Assembly (NCBI GenBank): GCA_039819115.1
Contig: JBCBST010000085.1
Span: 1-14,320, forward strand
DNA: 14,320 nucleotides
DNA from: JBCBST01 sp039819115
GTDB lineage: Bacteria > Bacteroidota > Rhodothermia > Balneolales > Balneolaceae
Reading direction: 5' to 3'
Part shown: piece after piece, positions 6,093 through 13,254 of the stretch
Layout of the letters: each line of letters begins with the position of its first letter
Position numbering within the stretch: the first letter of the stretch is position 1
Notes under the pieces: model-generated
The model's database searches: none
Told to the model about the DNA's origin: nothing
Seen by the model: the letters and a program-made list of their open reading frames with translations, nothing else
Made by a program: the position numbers and the translations under genes

Positions 6093-6956
6093 TCAAACCT
6101 TACCGTATTCGCTTGGACTCACCTTAAAATGGTTTTTAAATGATGCACTAAACTGAGAAAGGTTTTCGTACCCCACTTCCGCGGCAATGCTGCTCATGGA
6201 TGCGCTGTTCTGTTCGACCAGTTGTTTTGCCATTTCCATTCTGCGGTTCAAAACCCACGACTTCGGTGAATCACCGAATAGCTCCCTGAATTCGCGGTTG
6301 AAACTGGAAACACTTCGGCCGGTGAGATAAGCAAAGTCCTTAATGGTGAGAGGTTTGGTATAGTTTGCCTCCATAAAAGAGGAAATATCTCTCGTTTTCC
6401 CCAAATCCAGGTGATTGAGAACCTCTGTAAACGCCGGGCCCGGATCGTCCAGCAGGATAAGCTGAATCAGTTCCTGTAGCTTTAACTGGATGAGTGAGGC
6501 CGGCGGGTGCTGTATTAATTTCAGTTGACGACTTATGGATTCGGCAAACTCCGCTACTACAGAACTCATCCTGAGTACGATAGGGGTTAGTTTTGGCGTA
6601 CGGGCGTTCATGCTCAGATCCAGACGATCTGCAATGGAGAGCAGCACATCTTTATGATAGAAAAACAACAGACTATCGTAGGCCTCGTTTTCCGGGACGA
6701 TATCCTGGAGCACATACACATCTTTTGGGATCAGTATCAGATGTCCGGCAGGTGCATGCAATCGCTCACCCTCATTTGTATACACCACCTTTTCGCCATT
6801 TAACACCAGGTTAATGACGGGTTGAGCAATAAAGTATGTTCCTTCCGTCACGGGTTGATGTTGCTGCTTTCGTAAGATGTACGATCGTCCATTGCTCCAC
6901 AACTCCGGATATTGGTCGCGTTTGAGCTCGAACGAACGAGGTACTACCTGGGTCAT
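6093..6956 (-). CDS. AraC family transcriptional regulator (ExsA-type N-terminal domain)
   Basis: This 287-residue regulator has an N-terminal cupin-like sensing half (about 35-115), including the segment Ala-Gly-His-Leu-Ile-Leu-Ile-Pro-Lys-Asp at 70-79. It resembles the ExsA/PchR-like effector domains of the family. The C-terminal AraC DNA-binding domain spans about 187-285: first HTH about 203-224 (Thr-Ile-Lys-Asp-Phe-Ala), second about 253-275 (Ser-Ile-Ala-Ala-Glu-Val-Gly-Tyr-Glu-Asn-Leu-Ser-Gln-Phe). It ends in Phe-x-Val-Ser-Pro-Ser-Glu-Tyr. The ATG at 6956 has no Shine-Dalgarno. It is transcribed away from a PepSY-type membrane protein across a 59-95 bp region, the common layout for a regulator and its target. 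The dehydrogenase lies 75-81 nt downstream on the same strand and might also be controlled. The effector is not known. Confidence 0.9.
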   Translation of the reverse strand: MTQVVPRSFELKRDQYPELWSNGRSYILRKQQHQPVTEGTYFIAQPVINLVLNGEKVVYTNEGERLHAPAGHLILIPKDVYVLQDIVPENEAYDSLLFFYHKDVLLSIADRLDLSMNARTPKLTPIVLRMSSVVAEFAESISRQLKLIQHPPASLIQLKLQELIQLILLDDPGPAFTEVLNHLDLGKTRDISSFMEANYTKPLTIKDFAYLTGRSVSSFNREFRELFGDSPKSWVLNRRMEMAKQLVEQNSASMSSIAAEVGYENLSQFSASFKNHFKVSPSEYGKV

Positions 6957-7051
6957 TAATTCAAATCTTTTTTCGTTTACCTGTCCACACCATTGCCGTA
7001 TTTAACCTACTTTAAGTGCTTAAACAAATAAAGAATATTCAGACGGGCTAT
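6957..7051. promoter_or_regulatory. divergent promoter region between AraC regulator and PepSY-type gene
   Basis: Both flanking genes are transcribed outward, so promoters for each must lie here (59 bp if the PepSY gene uses GTG at 7016, 95 bp if ATG at 7052). The segment is T/A-rich, with runs such as CTTTTTTCG. I see no convincing Bacteroidota-type TTTG/TAnnTTTG pair and no strong palindrome. The call rests on gene layout. Confidence 0.5.
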
Positions 7052-7624
7052 ATGAGCTGGAATTCCCGCCGGGTTTACAGAAAACTGCATCGCTGGGGCG
7101 CTATCCTTATCGCCATCCCTTTTTTGGTGGTGTTACTAACAGGGTTGCTGTTACAAGTAAAAAAACAGAGTAGCTGGATTCAACCGCCTACAGCCAAAAG
7201 CAGTGATCCCGGACTTAGCATTACTTTTGACACCATTCTTGAGCAAGCTAAATCCGTACCCGAAGCCAGCATCACAAGCTGGGACGACATTGACCGGCTG
7301 GATGTACGCCCCGAAAAAGGCATTGTAAAGGTAAGGGCTAAAAACCGTTGGGAAATACAGCTGGATACCCAATCAGGCGAAATACTCGAAATTGCCTACC
7401 GTCGATCTGATCTTATCGAAGCTATGCATGACGGCTCCTGGTTTCATGATTCCGCAAAGCTCTGGATCTTCTTACCCTCCGGGCTCATTGTAACCGGACT
7501 TTGGATTTCAGGGATGTATCTATTCTTTCTTCCCAAACTTCACAAACGAAAGAACAGGCTGCGTAAAGAGGAAATCATCAGACGACGTAATGCGAGAATC
7601 CATACGTTGGATTCAGGATCATAG
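7052..7624 (+). CDS. PepSY-associated TM helix protein, inner membrane
   Basis: From this ATG the product has 190 residues. It opens with Arg-Lys-Leu-His-Arg-Trp-Gly, the classic start of PepSY-TM proteins, then a first membrane helix (about residues 17-35). A periplasmic PepSY-like domain (about 57-118) follows, including Val-Arg-Ala-Lys-Asn-Arg-Trp-Glu-Ile-Gln-Leu-Asp and a Gly-Glu-Ile-Leu strand. Then come His-Asp-Gly-Ser-Trp-Phe-His-Asp (126-133) and a second helix (about 137-160), ending in a strongly basic cytoplasmic tail. The His-rich helix ends recall heme- or iron-linked PepSY_TM reductases, but this two-helix form is too short to assign a reaction. An in-frame GTG at 7016 would add 12 residues; ATG is preferred because the family usually starts close to the Leu-His-Arg-Trp motif. 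It lies divergent from the AraC gene, its likely regulator. A REPIN-like element follows. Confidence 0.75.
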   Translation: MSWNSRRVYRKLHRWGAILIAIPFLVVLLTGLLLQVKKQSSWIQPPTAKSSDPGLSITFDTILEQAKSVPEASITSWDDIDRLDVRPEKGIVKVRAKNRWEIQLDTQSGEILEIAYRRSDLIEAMHDGSWFHDSAKLWIFLPSGLIVTGLWISGMYLFFLPKLHKRKNRLRKEEIIRRRNARIHTLDSGS

Positions 7625-7659
7625 ATATCAGGTAATTCGTTGATAGCACAAAGATTGTA

Positions 7660-7740
7660 GTCACTCCTGCGTATGCAGGAGTCTTGATCTGTATCAAGGG
7701 GATATTCAAAAAATCAGATCCCTGCCTGCACAGGGATGAC
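7660..7740. repeat. REPIN-like element: two inverted covarying palindromes around a third hairpin
   Basis: ACTCCTGC/GCAGGAGT (7663-7682) is a perfect 8-bp stem with loop GTAT. CTTGAT/ATCAAG (7683-7698) is a 6-bp stem with a 4-nt loop. ATCCCTG/CAGGGAT (7718-7737) is a 7-bp stem. The outer 24-nt ends (7660-7683 and, inverted, 7740-7717) begin with the same GTCA and agree at 17 of 24 positions by my count. Differences within the stems are compensated on the other arm. This is the shape of a REP doublet (REPIN) or small MITE, a class usually mobilised in trans by RAYT transposases. It may also end PepSY or rmuC transcripts. No transposase is in the window. Confidence 0.68.
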
Positions 7741-7814
7741 CGTTTAAACATCAAGAAACAGCATATCTCATTCCTGTGCTTTGCTACGTAGCGTATCGAA
7801 TAGCCGTAAGAAGT

Positions 7815-9182
7815 CTACTCGTTGATGAGATTCTCAGGCAGTTGTTTGGTCGTCTTTGCCCCTAATTCTTTGAGGCGTTCCGCCCTGCGCACCAGGTTTC
7901 CTGTTCCCGTAGAAAGTTGATTAACTGCTTTATCGTAGCTTTCCTGTGTTTGACGAATACGCTGGCCCACCGAATCCATGGTCTCCAGGAACCCAACGAA
8001 TTTGTCGTAGAGCGCTCCACCTTGTTTAGCGATTTCGAGAGCGTTACGATTTTGGTACTCCCGTTTCCATATGGTATTTATGGTTGACAGGGTTGCCAAT
8101 AACGTAGATGGACTCACCATAACAATATTGCGTTCAAAGGCTTCTCCGTATAAATCCGGTTCTGCTTTTAAGGCCGCCGCAAATGCAGGCTCTACAGGAA
8201 TAAACAAGAGCACAAAATCCGGAGATTTGTTCTCAAAGAGTTGAGCATAGTTCTTATCGCTAAGTCCGCGTACGTGGTTTTTAACCGATTGAACGTGCTG
8301 TTTTAAAGCCTGGGCAGCCAGCCCTTCATCCTCAGCCGATGTATAGGCTTCAAATGCCTTCAGAGATACTTTAGAATCGACGATCAAATATTTTTGATCG
8401 GGCAGGTGAATAACCACATCCGGCCGAAGCTGTCGTCCATCCACGGTCTCGGAAACCTGTGTTTCGTACTCCCTCCCTTTCTCCAGGCCTGATTTCTCCA
8501 GGATACGTTCCAGGATCATTTCCCCCCAGTCGCCCTGCGTTTTCGAATCGCCTTTCAGAGCTTTCGTCAGATTTTTTGCCTCATCGGTCATTTTCTGGTT
8601 CAGATCCATCATATGTTTGATTTCGGCCTTTAAGGATGAGCGTTCTTGTGTGCCCTTTTCGTAGGTCTCTTCTACCTTTTTCTTGAACTCCTCCAGTTTG
8701 TTCCCCAGAGGATTGAGTAACTGATCGAGCTGTTCGCGGTTCTGCTTAGTGAACTTTTCTGATTTCTCATCCAGAATCTTATTAGCCAATACCTCAAACT
8801 GATTGCGGACTTCCTCCTGCATGCCTGCCAGTTCCGATTTCTGTTCTTTGAGACGCTCTTCCAGGTTTGCGTATTCGCTTCTCAGCGATGCCAGTTGGCG
8901 GTCTAACTCACTGGACCGGGTTCTTTCCCGGGTTAGCTCCGCGTTCTGTGCATGCCCCACCCGCTCGGCTTCTTCTTTATACTCTTCTTTATTGCGGTTT
9001 ATTTCTTCGTCTTTGAGCTTAATCTGCTGGCCAAATTCCGACTCTTTTTTTTCCAGCTGAGCCTGAAGATTCGATGTACGTTCTTCCAGTACGGTCAATT
9101 GAGCCCTGGATCGGTAGAATCCAATCAGAAAACCAAGGGTTATACCCACTACAAGGGCCGCCGCACTAATTAATAGTTCCAT
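7815..9182 (-). CDS. rmuC: DNA recombination protein RmuC
   Basis: RmuC-family protein of 455 residues, a normal length. An N-terminal membrane anchor (about 3-22) is followed by a long coiled coil (about 25-210) rich in Glu, Lys and Gln heptads. The conserved RmuC nuclease-like domain spans about 211-430. Hallmarks include Gly-Asp-Trp-Gly-Glu (217-221), Arg-Pro-Asp-Val-Val-Ile (253-258) and Leu-Ile-Val-Asp-Ser-Lys (266-271), giving a PD-(D/E)xK-type core with Asp255, Asp269 and Lys271. RmuC limits inversions at short inverted repeats in E. coli and is thought to act on DNA secondary structures; biochemistry is limited. The ATG has no Shine-Dalgarno. It is the last gene of a minus-strand operon, starting 6 nt after the hydrolase stop. 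The palindrome-rich REPIN-like element lies just downstream. Confidence 0.95.
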   Translation of the reverse strand: MELLISAAALVVGITLGFLIGFYRSRAQLTVLEERTSNLQAQLEKKESEFGQQIKLKDEEINRNKEEYKEEAERVGHAQNAELTRERTRSSELDRQLASLRSEYANLEERLKEQKSELAGMQEEVRNQFEVLANKILDEKSEKFTKQNREQLDQLLNPLGNKLEEFKKKVEETYEKGTQERSSLKAEIKHMMDLNQKMTDEAKNLTKALKGDSKTQGDWGEMILERILEKSGLEKGREYETQVSETVDGRQLRPDVVIHLPDQKYLIVDSKVSLKAFEAYTSAEDEGLAAQALKQHVQSVKNHVRGLSDKNYAQLFENKSPDFVLLFIPVEPAFAAALKAEPDLYGEAFERNIVMVSPSTLLATLSTINTIWKREYQNRNALEIAKQGGALYDKFVGFLETMDSVGQRIRQTQESYDKAVNQLSTGTGNLVRRAERLKELGAKTTKQLPENLINE

Positions 9183-9188
9183 TCGCAG

Positions 9189-10004
9189 TTATTGTTTAGA
9201 GAGAATACGAGGTAATTCTTTTTTGAGGGTACTGTTTCTATACATTTCCCCATGTTTTTGACGTTCCAGTATAAGATGTTCATCTCCGGTTTTGAGCAGA
9301 TCAACCAGTTTCAATGAACGCTTTACCGGTAGTACTTCATCATCTTCAGCATATATAATAGTAACGGGCTCATCAATATTTGGAAGTGCCCGATCAGTAC
9401 GGAGGGGATAACGAAGTAAAAAATCCGGAAGGAACCCGTACGAAGCATCTTTTTCGTCAATCATACTATAAAAAGGAGCCCACAACATCACATTACGGGG
9501 ATTATTCCGGGAAGCTACCTGGGCCGCGATGGCCGCACCTAAGGAATATCCTACCACCACGATGCTGTCTTCTGCATACTCCGAGCTCATTTGTTGGTAC
9601 AGCCGATCCATGTCTTCAATAAGATCGGCTTCCTTTGTCAACTCCCCCTCACTTTTTCCAAAGGTGCGATAGTCGGGATACAACACGTCGTAGCCTTCAT
9701 CCAGGAAAACGGAATACTTGAGTGGGTCTGTATTCACATTCCCGAGGTTACCGTGCATAAAAAAGACCAATTTCCCTTGAGAAGAATCCGCTTTCGCATG
9801 GATCGTATGTATCCTGATTCCATCGGGCATGGTAAACCAGCGCTCACTGAAATCGAATGGATAATCAAGGGGAGCGTTTTCGGCAAGTTTGTATGGTTTA
9901 AAAATAATGTCATTCTGAATGGAATAGAAGTAAACACAAATCGCAGTATAAGCTACCCCAGCGCCAACCAGTATGGAAAAAATGAACCGTTTAATTTTCT
10001 TCAT
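9189..10004 (-). CDS. membrane-anchored alpha/beta hydrolase (ABHD13/Bem46-like)
   Basis: The protein has 271 residues. A single N-terminal hydrophobic segment (about 7-28, after Lys-Lys-Ile-Lys-Arg) suggests an inner-membrane anchor or uncleaved signal, with the catalytic domain probably outside the cytoplasm. The oxyanion segment is His84-Gly-Asn-Leu-Gly; the next strand carries Tyr-Pro-Asp-Tyr-Arg (109-113). The nucleophile elbow is Gly152-Tyr-Ser154-Leu-Gly. The acid is probably Asp221 or Asp222 in Ala-Glu-Asp-Asp-Glu, and the base His251 in Lys-His-Gly-Glu. The arrangement, with Gly-Lys-Ser-Glu-Gly at 116-120, is like the Bem46/ABHD13/YfhR group of serine hydrolases, whose bacterial substrates are mostly undefined. 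The gene starts 10 nt after the transporter fusion and ends 6 nt before rmuC, so it belongs to the same operon. Ester or thioester substrate is unknown. Confidence 0.88.
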   Translation of the reverse strand: MKKIKRFIFSILVGAGVAYTAICVYFYSIQNDIIFKPYKLAENAPLDYPFDFSERWFTMPDGIRIHTIHAKADSSQGKLVFFMHGNLGNVNTDPLKYSVFLDEGYDVLYPDYRTFGKSEGELTKEADLIEDMDRLYQQMSSEYAEDSIVVVGYSLGAAIAAQVASRNNPRNVMLWAPFYSMIDEKDASYGFLPDFLLRYPLRTDRALPNIDEPVTIIYAEDDEVLPVKRSLKLVDLLKTGDEHLILERQKHGEMYRNSTLKKELPRILSKQ

Positions 10005-10014
10005 TGATAACCCG

Positions 10015-11499
10015 TTAGTGGGTTGAAGATACTGAAGTAAACCGTTCTAATGCATCAAAACTCCATTGAACGAGTAGCGCCAGTATAGCTGCCGGGATAG
10101 CACCTTCCAGGATCAGTGCCGTATCATCTAATCGGATACCTGTAAGTATAGGCTGACCGTATCCTCCTGCGCCAATGAGCGCTCCTAATGTTGCTGTACC
10201 CACATTGATGACCGCTGCCGTTTTAATCCCCGCTAAAATGGTGGGTAAGGCTAATGGGAACTCAATCTTACGCAGTATGGCTCCGGAAGGTAATCCCAAT
10301 GCCCGGGCTGATTCAATGAGTTCCTGAGGTATAGACTGAATGCCGGCATGCGTGTTTCGGACAATGGGCAGTAAACTGTAGACGAACAACGCGGCCATAG
10401 CCGGAAGTGCTCCGATACCAAAAACCGGGATCATGAATACCAGTAAGGCAAGCGATGGAACGGTTTGAAGAATGCCGGTTACAGAAAGAATAGGTTGCTC
10501 CAGCCAGGTTAGCTTCACCGCACAAATACCCAGTGGGATAGCCAATACAATAGCCAGGGCCAGCGAAATACCTACTAACTGAATGTGATCCCATGTATGA
10601 ACCCATAAACGGCTCCAAAAACCGTTTTCTTCCAGGTTCGAAATAACCCCGAATTCTTCATTCAAAAAAGACGCTACAACCGAAGCATCACTTTCCCTGT
10701 CCAGTTTCACCCGCGCGTTCAACCGGATCATTTGCATCTCGTTGATCCGGCCCTCCAGTTGGTTTAACTGGTTAAGGAGTACCGGATATTCTGTAGTTAG
10801 ATCAAGACGGTATAGGTAAACCGCCTCATAGGATGGAAAAAAGCCCAGATCATCATCCAAAACAGTTAGCTGGTAGTATTCAATTTCCGCATCGGTGGAG
10901 TATAAATCGATAACCTGTATATCCCCTGCTTCTAATGCCCGATAGGCCAGGTCGTGATCCAGCCCGGTAACGTCTGCCTCCTGTATCTGGTACCGATGTT
11001 GAAGTCCTTTCCACCCATCCTGCCGGTCCAGAAATTCGTTACTGAATCCCAATTTTAATCCGGGATGTTTTCGGATATCAGAAACAGATATCATACTCAA
11101 CTGTTCTGCTTCCGCTTTATTCATTCCAAGTGCGTACGTGTTGTTAAATCCCAAGGGTTGAGTAATGCCGATTCCCATCTTGTTTAACGTAGCTTCCAAT
11201 TGTTCAAAACCGGCAATAGACGAATCCGCCAGTAACTCACCAATAAGCGTGCCGGTATACTCCGGGTAAACCCCCAGATCTCCACTCAGAAGCGCATTAA
11301 ACAAAATGCGCGATCCTCCCAGTTGTTTTACATGTTCTGTTGGTATCCCGGCGGATGTGAGCAGTTGAGCAGCCATTTCTCCTAAAATCACAGATTCCGT
11401 GAACGTCTTTGATCCCACCCGCACCGGTTCTTCCTGACCGTGCACCGCAGTAGAACAAACGAAACTATAGCCGAGCAGGAGCAGAACGAGGTGCTTCAT
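10015..11499 (-). CDS. ABC transporter fusion: OpuBC/EgtU-type substrate-binding domain + MetI-like permease
   Basis: The 494-residue protein joins two transporter parts. A signal-like N-terminus (1-21) precedes a ProX/OpuBC-type binding domain (about 24-285). This has Val-Gly-Ser-Lys-Thr-Phe-Thr-Glu-Ser at 28-36, Tyr-Pro-Glu-Tyr-Thr-Gly-Thr at 79-84, and cage-type aromatics Tyr122 and Tyr200. The permease follows (about 303-480). Its EAA loop contains Glu-Ser-Ala-Arg-Ala-Leu-Gly (396-402), Ile-Glu-Phe-Pro-Leu-Ala-Leu-Pro follows, and Gly-Ala-Gly-Gly-Tyr-Gly lies at 443-448. The order binding domain then permease is the reverse of the better-known fusions (ProWX, BilEB, EgtU), where the permease is first as I recall. 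An outside N-terminal domain fits a five-helix N-out permease. Substrate could be betaine, choline, carnitine or ergothioneine. A Shine-Dalgarno GGGGAG sits 4 nt before the ATG, which overlaps the ATPase stop as ATGA. Confidence 0.9.
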   Translation of the reverse strand: MKHLVLLLLGYSFVCSTAVHGQEEPVRVGSKTFTESVILGEMAAQLLTSAGIPTEHVKQLGGSRILFNALLSGDLGVYPEYTGTLIGELLADSSIAGFEQLEATLNKMGIGITQPLGFNNTYALGMNKAEAEQLSMISVSDIRKHPGLKLGFSNEFLDRQDGWKGLQHRYQIQEADVTGLDHDLAYRALEAGDIQVIDLYSTDAEIEYYQLTVLDDDLGFFPSYEAVYLYRLDLTTEYPVLLNQLNQLEGRINEMQMIRLNARVKLDRESDASVVASFLNEEFGVISNLEENGFWSRLWVHTWDHIQLVGISLALAIVLAIPLGICAVKLTWLEQPILSVTGILQTVPSLALLVFMIPVFGIGALPAMAALFVYSLLPIVRNTHAGIQSIPQELIESARALGLPSGAILRKIEFPLALPTILAGIKTAAVINVGTATLGALIGAGGYGQPILTGIRLDDTALILEGAIPAAILALLVQWSFDALERFTSVSSTH

Positions 11500-12224
11500 A
11501 ACACTCCCCGGTGCGCTTCGATGAAGGACGATACAAACGCATCGGCTGGTTGCTCTTTCAGCACATCGATCCTTCCCTTTTGTATAATCCGACCTTCATT
11601 CATCAGCAGGATCTCGTCCCCAAGAAAAGCCGCTTCATTTAAGTCGTGCGTGACCAAAGCCACGGTTTTTTTCAGAGTGGAGAAAATATCCTTTAACTGG
11701 TTCTGGAGTTCATATCGCACCAACGGATCAATAGATCCCAGGGGTTCATCCAGCAGGATCAGTGCGGGATCAAGCATCAACGCTCTCATCAATCCTATAC
11801 GCTGTACCTGTCCTCCGGATAACTCTGATGGGTAGCGATCCAGTTCGGCAGACCTGATTTTTACCAGGCTGGCCAGGTCCTCAACCCGACGACTAACCCG
11901 TTCTTTATCCCAATCCAGATACCGGGCCATAAGGGTAACATTTGCTCTTGCTGTAAGATGAGGGAACAGACCACCGCGTTGTATCACATACCCGATACGG
12001 GTTCGCATTTCCAGCAGGTACTCCGCTTGCAGTTTCTGTCCTTCGATGGATACAGTCCCTGAATCTGGTGCGATTAACCCCATGAGGACCCGAAGTAAGG
12101 TGGATTTCCCGCACCCGCTTGGTCCAATAATGGCTAAAGACGTTCCCGTTTCAATATCAAAAGAGATATTGTCCAGCACTAGCTGGGAGCCATAACTCTT
12201 TGTAACAGAATGAACAGAAAGCAT
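11496..12224 (-). CDS. ABC transporter ATP-binding protein, OpuCA/EgtV-like, without CBS domains
   Basis: The nucleotide-binding subunit partners the downstream binding/permease fusion; two copies would power import of a quaternary-amine-type solute. From this start it has 242 residues. The Walker A motif is Gly-Pro-Ser-Gly-Cys-Gly-Lys-Ser-Thr (34-42). The Q-loop is Gln82 in Ile-Gly-Tyr-Val-Ile-Gln with Gly-Leu-Phe-Pro-His after it, typical of the OpuCA/EgtV branch. The signature Leu-Ser-Gly-Gly-Gln is at 135-139, Walker B Leu-Ile-Leu-Leu-Asp-Glu at 155-160, and the H-loop His193. It stops right after the ATPase core, so the tandem CBS domains of classic OpuA/OpuCA ATPases are absent and ionic-strength gating must differ. 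ATG 12224 is preferred over GTG 12269, whose extra 15 residues lack family character and intrude on the blh leader. Confidence 0.92.
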   Translation of the reverse strand: MLSVHSVTKSYGSQLVLDNISFDIETGTSLAIIGPSGCGKSTLLRVLMGLIAPDSGTVSIEGQKLQAEYLLEMRTRIGYVIQRGGLFPHLTARANVTLMARYLDWDKERVSRRVEDLASLVKIRSAELDRYPSELSGGQVQRIGLMRALMLDPALILLDEPLGSIDPLVRYELQNQLKDIFSTLKKTVALVTHDLNEAAFLGDEILLMNEGRIIQKGRIDVLKEQPADAFVSSFIEAHRGVL

Positions 12225-12276
12225 ATAAGGAACTAAGCGTTGAGCTCTTAAGTTGGCTGAACATAGCACATTCTAC
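12225..12276. promoter_or_regulatory. 52-bp divergent promoter region between transporter operon and blh
   Basis: With starts at 12224 (minus) and 12277 (plus), both promoters must fit or overlap in this short gap or extend into coding sequence. It contains an imperfect inverted repeat, AACTAAG (12231-12237) against CTTAAGTT (12247-12254), with one bulged base, surrounding GAGCTC (12242-12247). A shared regulator is possible; the repeat is weak evidence. Confidence 0.4.
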
Positions 12277-13200
12277 ATGAAGCATCCCAACAAAATTCTT
12301 ATACAATGCGCGATTGGCGCATTTGCTCTTGCCATCAATCTCCTGTTTCCGGAGTGGGTATTCTCGGCCCGATATTACTTTTTAGCCTTGGTCATCCTGT
12401 TAATAGGAATGCCTCACGGGGCATTGGATCACATTATTGACGGAAACCTGGAGGGATGGAATCCCTTTACCCTGAACCTGAAGTTCTACGGCTGGTATTT
12501 AACGGCAATAGCCGCCTACGCTTTGGTCTGGGTGTTCTTTCCCCTGTTCAGCTTTGCCTTTTTTCTGGCGATAACCTGGTATCATTTTGGTCAGGCTGAT
12601 GCCGAACGCTTTACCTGGACAGGCTGGAAAAAACATCTCATTCACTTCAGCCGGGGACTTACCGTGGTTGGACTTATTGTATTTGGGGATCTTACCTATG
12701 CTTCGTCTGTAATTGAGGCCGTAACAGCGTTTTCTGTTGAAACCTGGCTCCAGGAACGTACCAATACGGATATCATACGCTGGGGTATTGCAGGATGGTA
12801 TCCGGCGGTATTTCTTCTGTTAAGCCTGATGGATCGTTCTCCGGTATCCGCGAAGCTTATCTACGCGTTGGATGCGGTTATGGTCCCTGTGTTATTCCTT
12901 TATGCGGATCCGGTATGGGCCTTTGGCATCTATTTCGGGCTATGGCATTCCTACAATCACGTATTGGTGATGCTTGGTTATCTCCGATCTGAAGGAAAGA
13001 CGGTTTCTTTTAGCTGGTTTTATAAATACTCATTTAACTTCAGCCTGCTATCCTATCTGGGTCTCTTGTTCATTTACAACCTGCTTAATGCCTTTGGGCA
13101 GGAAGAACTACTCGTTGCTCTCTTATTTGTGGTGATCAGTGTACTCACACTTCCCCATTTAATGGTGGTTGAGAAGCTTTACTCAACCTATAAGTCATAA
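12277..13200 (+). CDS. blh: Brp/Blh family beta-carotene 15,15'-dioxygenase
   Basis: An integral-membrane, non-heme iron oxygenase that splits beta-carotene into two all-trans-retinal molecules, the chromophore for rhodopsin. The 307-residue product is strongly hydrophobic, with about eight predicted helices. The conserved iron-ligand histidines are visible: His47 in Met-Pro-His-Gly-Ala-Leu-Asp-His, His103 in Trp-Tyr-His-Phe-Gly-Gln, and the pair His224 and His228 in Leu-Trp-His-Ser-Tyr-Asn-His. The spacing fits His21, His78, His188 and His192 of characterised marine Blh. A further His294 lies in Leu-Pro-His-Leu-Met-Val near the C-terminus. An in-frame TTG at 12253 would add 8 residues; ATG 12277 is the better start, though without a Shine-Dalgarno. 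It converges on the proteorhodopsin gene, so the two form a retinal supply and pump pair. Beta-carotene synthesis genes must be elsewhere. Confidence 0.95.
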   Translation: MKHPNKILIQCAIGAFALAINLLFPEWVFSARYYFLALVILLIGMPHGALDHIIDGNLEGWNPFTLNLKFYGWYLTAIAAYALVWVFFPLFSFAFFLAITWYHFGQADAERFTWTGWKKHLIHFSRGLTVVGLIVFGDLTYASSVIEAVTAFSVETWLQERTNTDIIRWGIAGWYPAVFLLLSLMDRSPVSAKLIYALDAVMVPVLFLYADPVWAFGIYFGLWHSYNHVLVMLGYLRSEGKTVSFSWFYKYSFNFSLLSYLGLLFIYNLLNAFGQEELLVALLFVVISVLTLPHLMVVEKLYSTYKS

Positions 13201-13232
13201 AAAAAGGTGTCTCTCAGAGAAAGACACCTTTT
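13199..13232. terminator. bidirectional Rho-independent terminator between blh and proteorhodopsin
   Basis: AAAAGGTGTCT (13202-13212) pairs with AGACACCTTTT (13222-13232) around a 9-nt loop. On the minus strand the stem is followed by an uninterrupted run of T residues, an excellent terminator for the rhodopsin transcript. On the plus strand the TTTT tail is shorter but serves blh. It begins at the blh stop codon. Confidence 0.9.
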
Positions 13233-13254
13233 AAAGGAATGCTGATTTACTTCC

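Noticed and set aside
7783..7792. 10-bp palindrome GCTACGTAGC downstream of rmuC
   Set aside because: Short, without loop or T-run; not a terminator and likely by chance, though it lies near the REPIN-like element.
8803..9173. Two + strand frames inside rmuC
   Set aside because: Their Ser/Phe-rich translations are antisense to the rmuC coiled coil and have no independent support.
12225..12269. N-terminal extension of the ABC ATPase to a GTG at 12269
   Set aside because: The extra 15 residues do not resemble the family, there is no Shine-Dalgarno, and the ATG at 12224 begins exactly at the conserved first beta-strand.
12253..12276. TTG start 8 codons upstream for blh
   Set aside because: A rare start with no ribosome site; the ATG at 12277 gives a normal Blh N-terminus.
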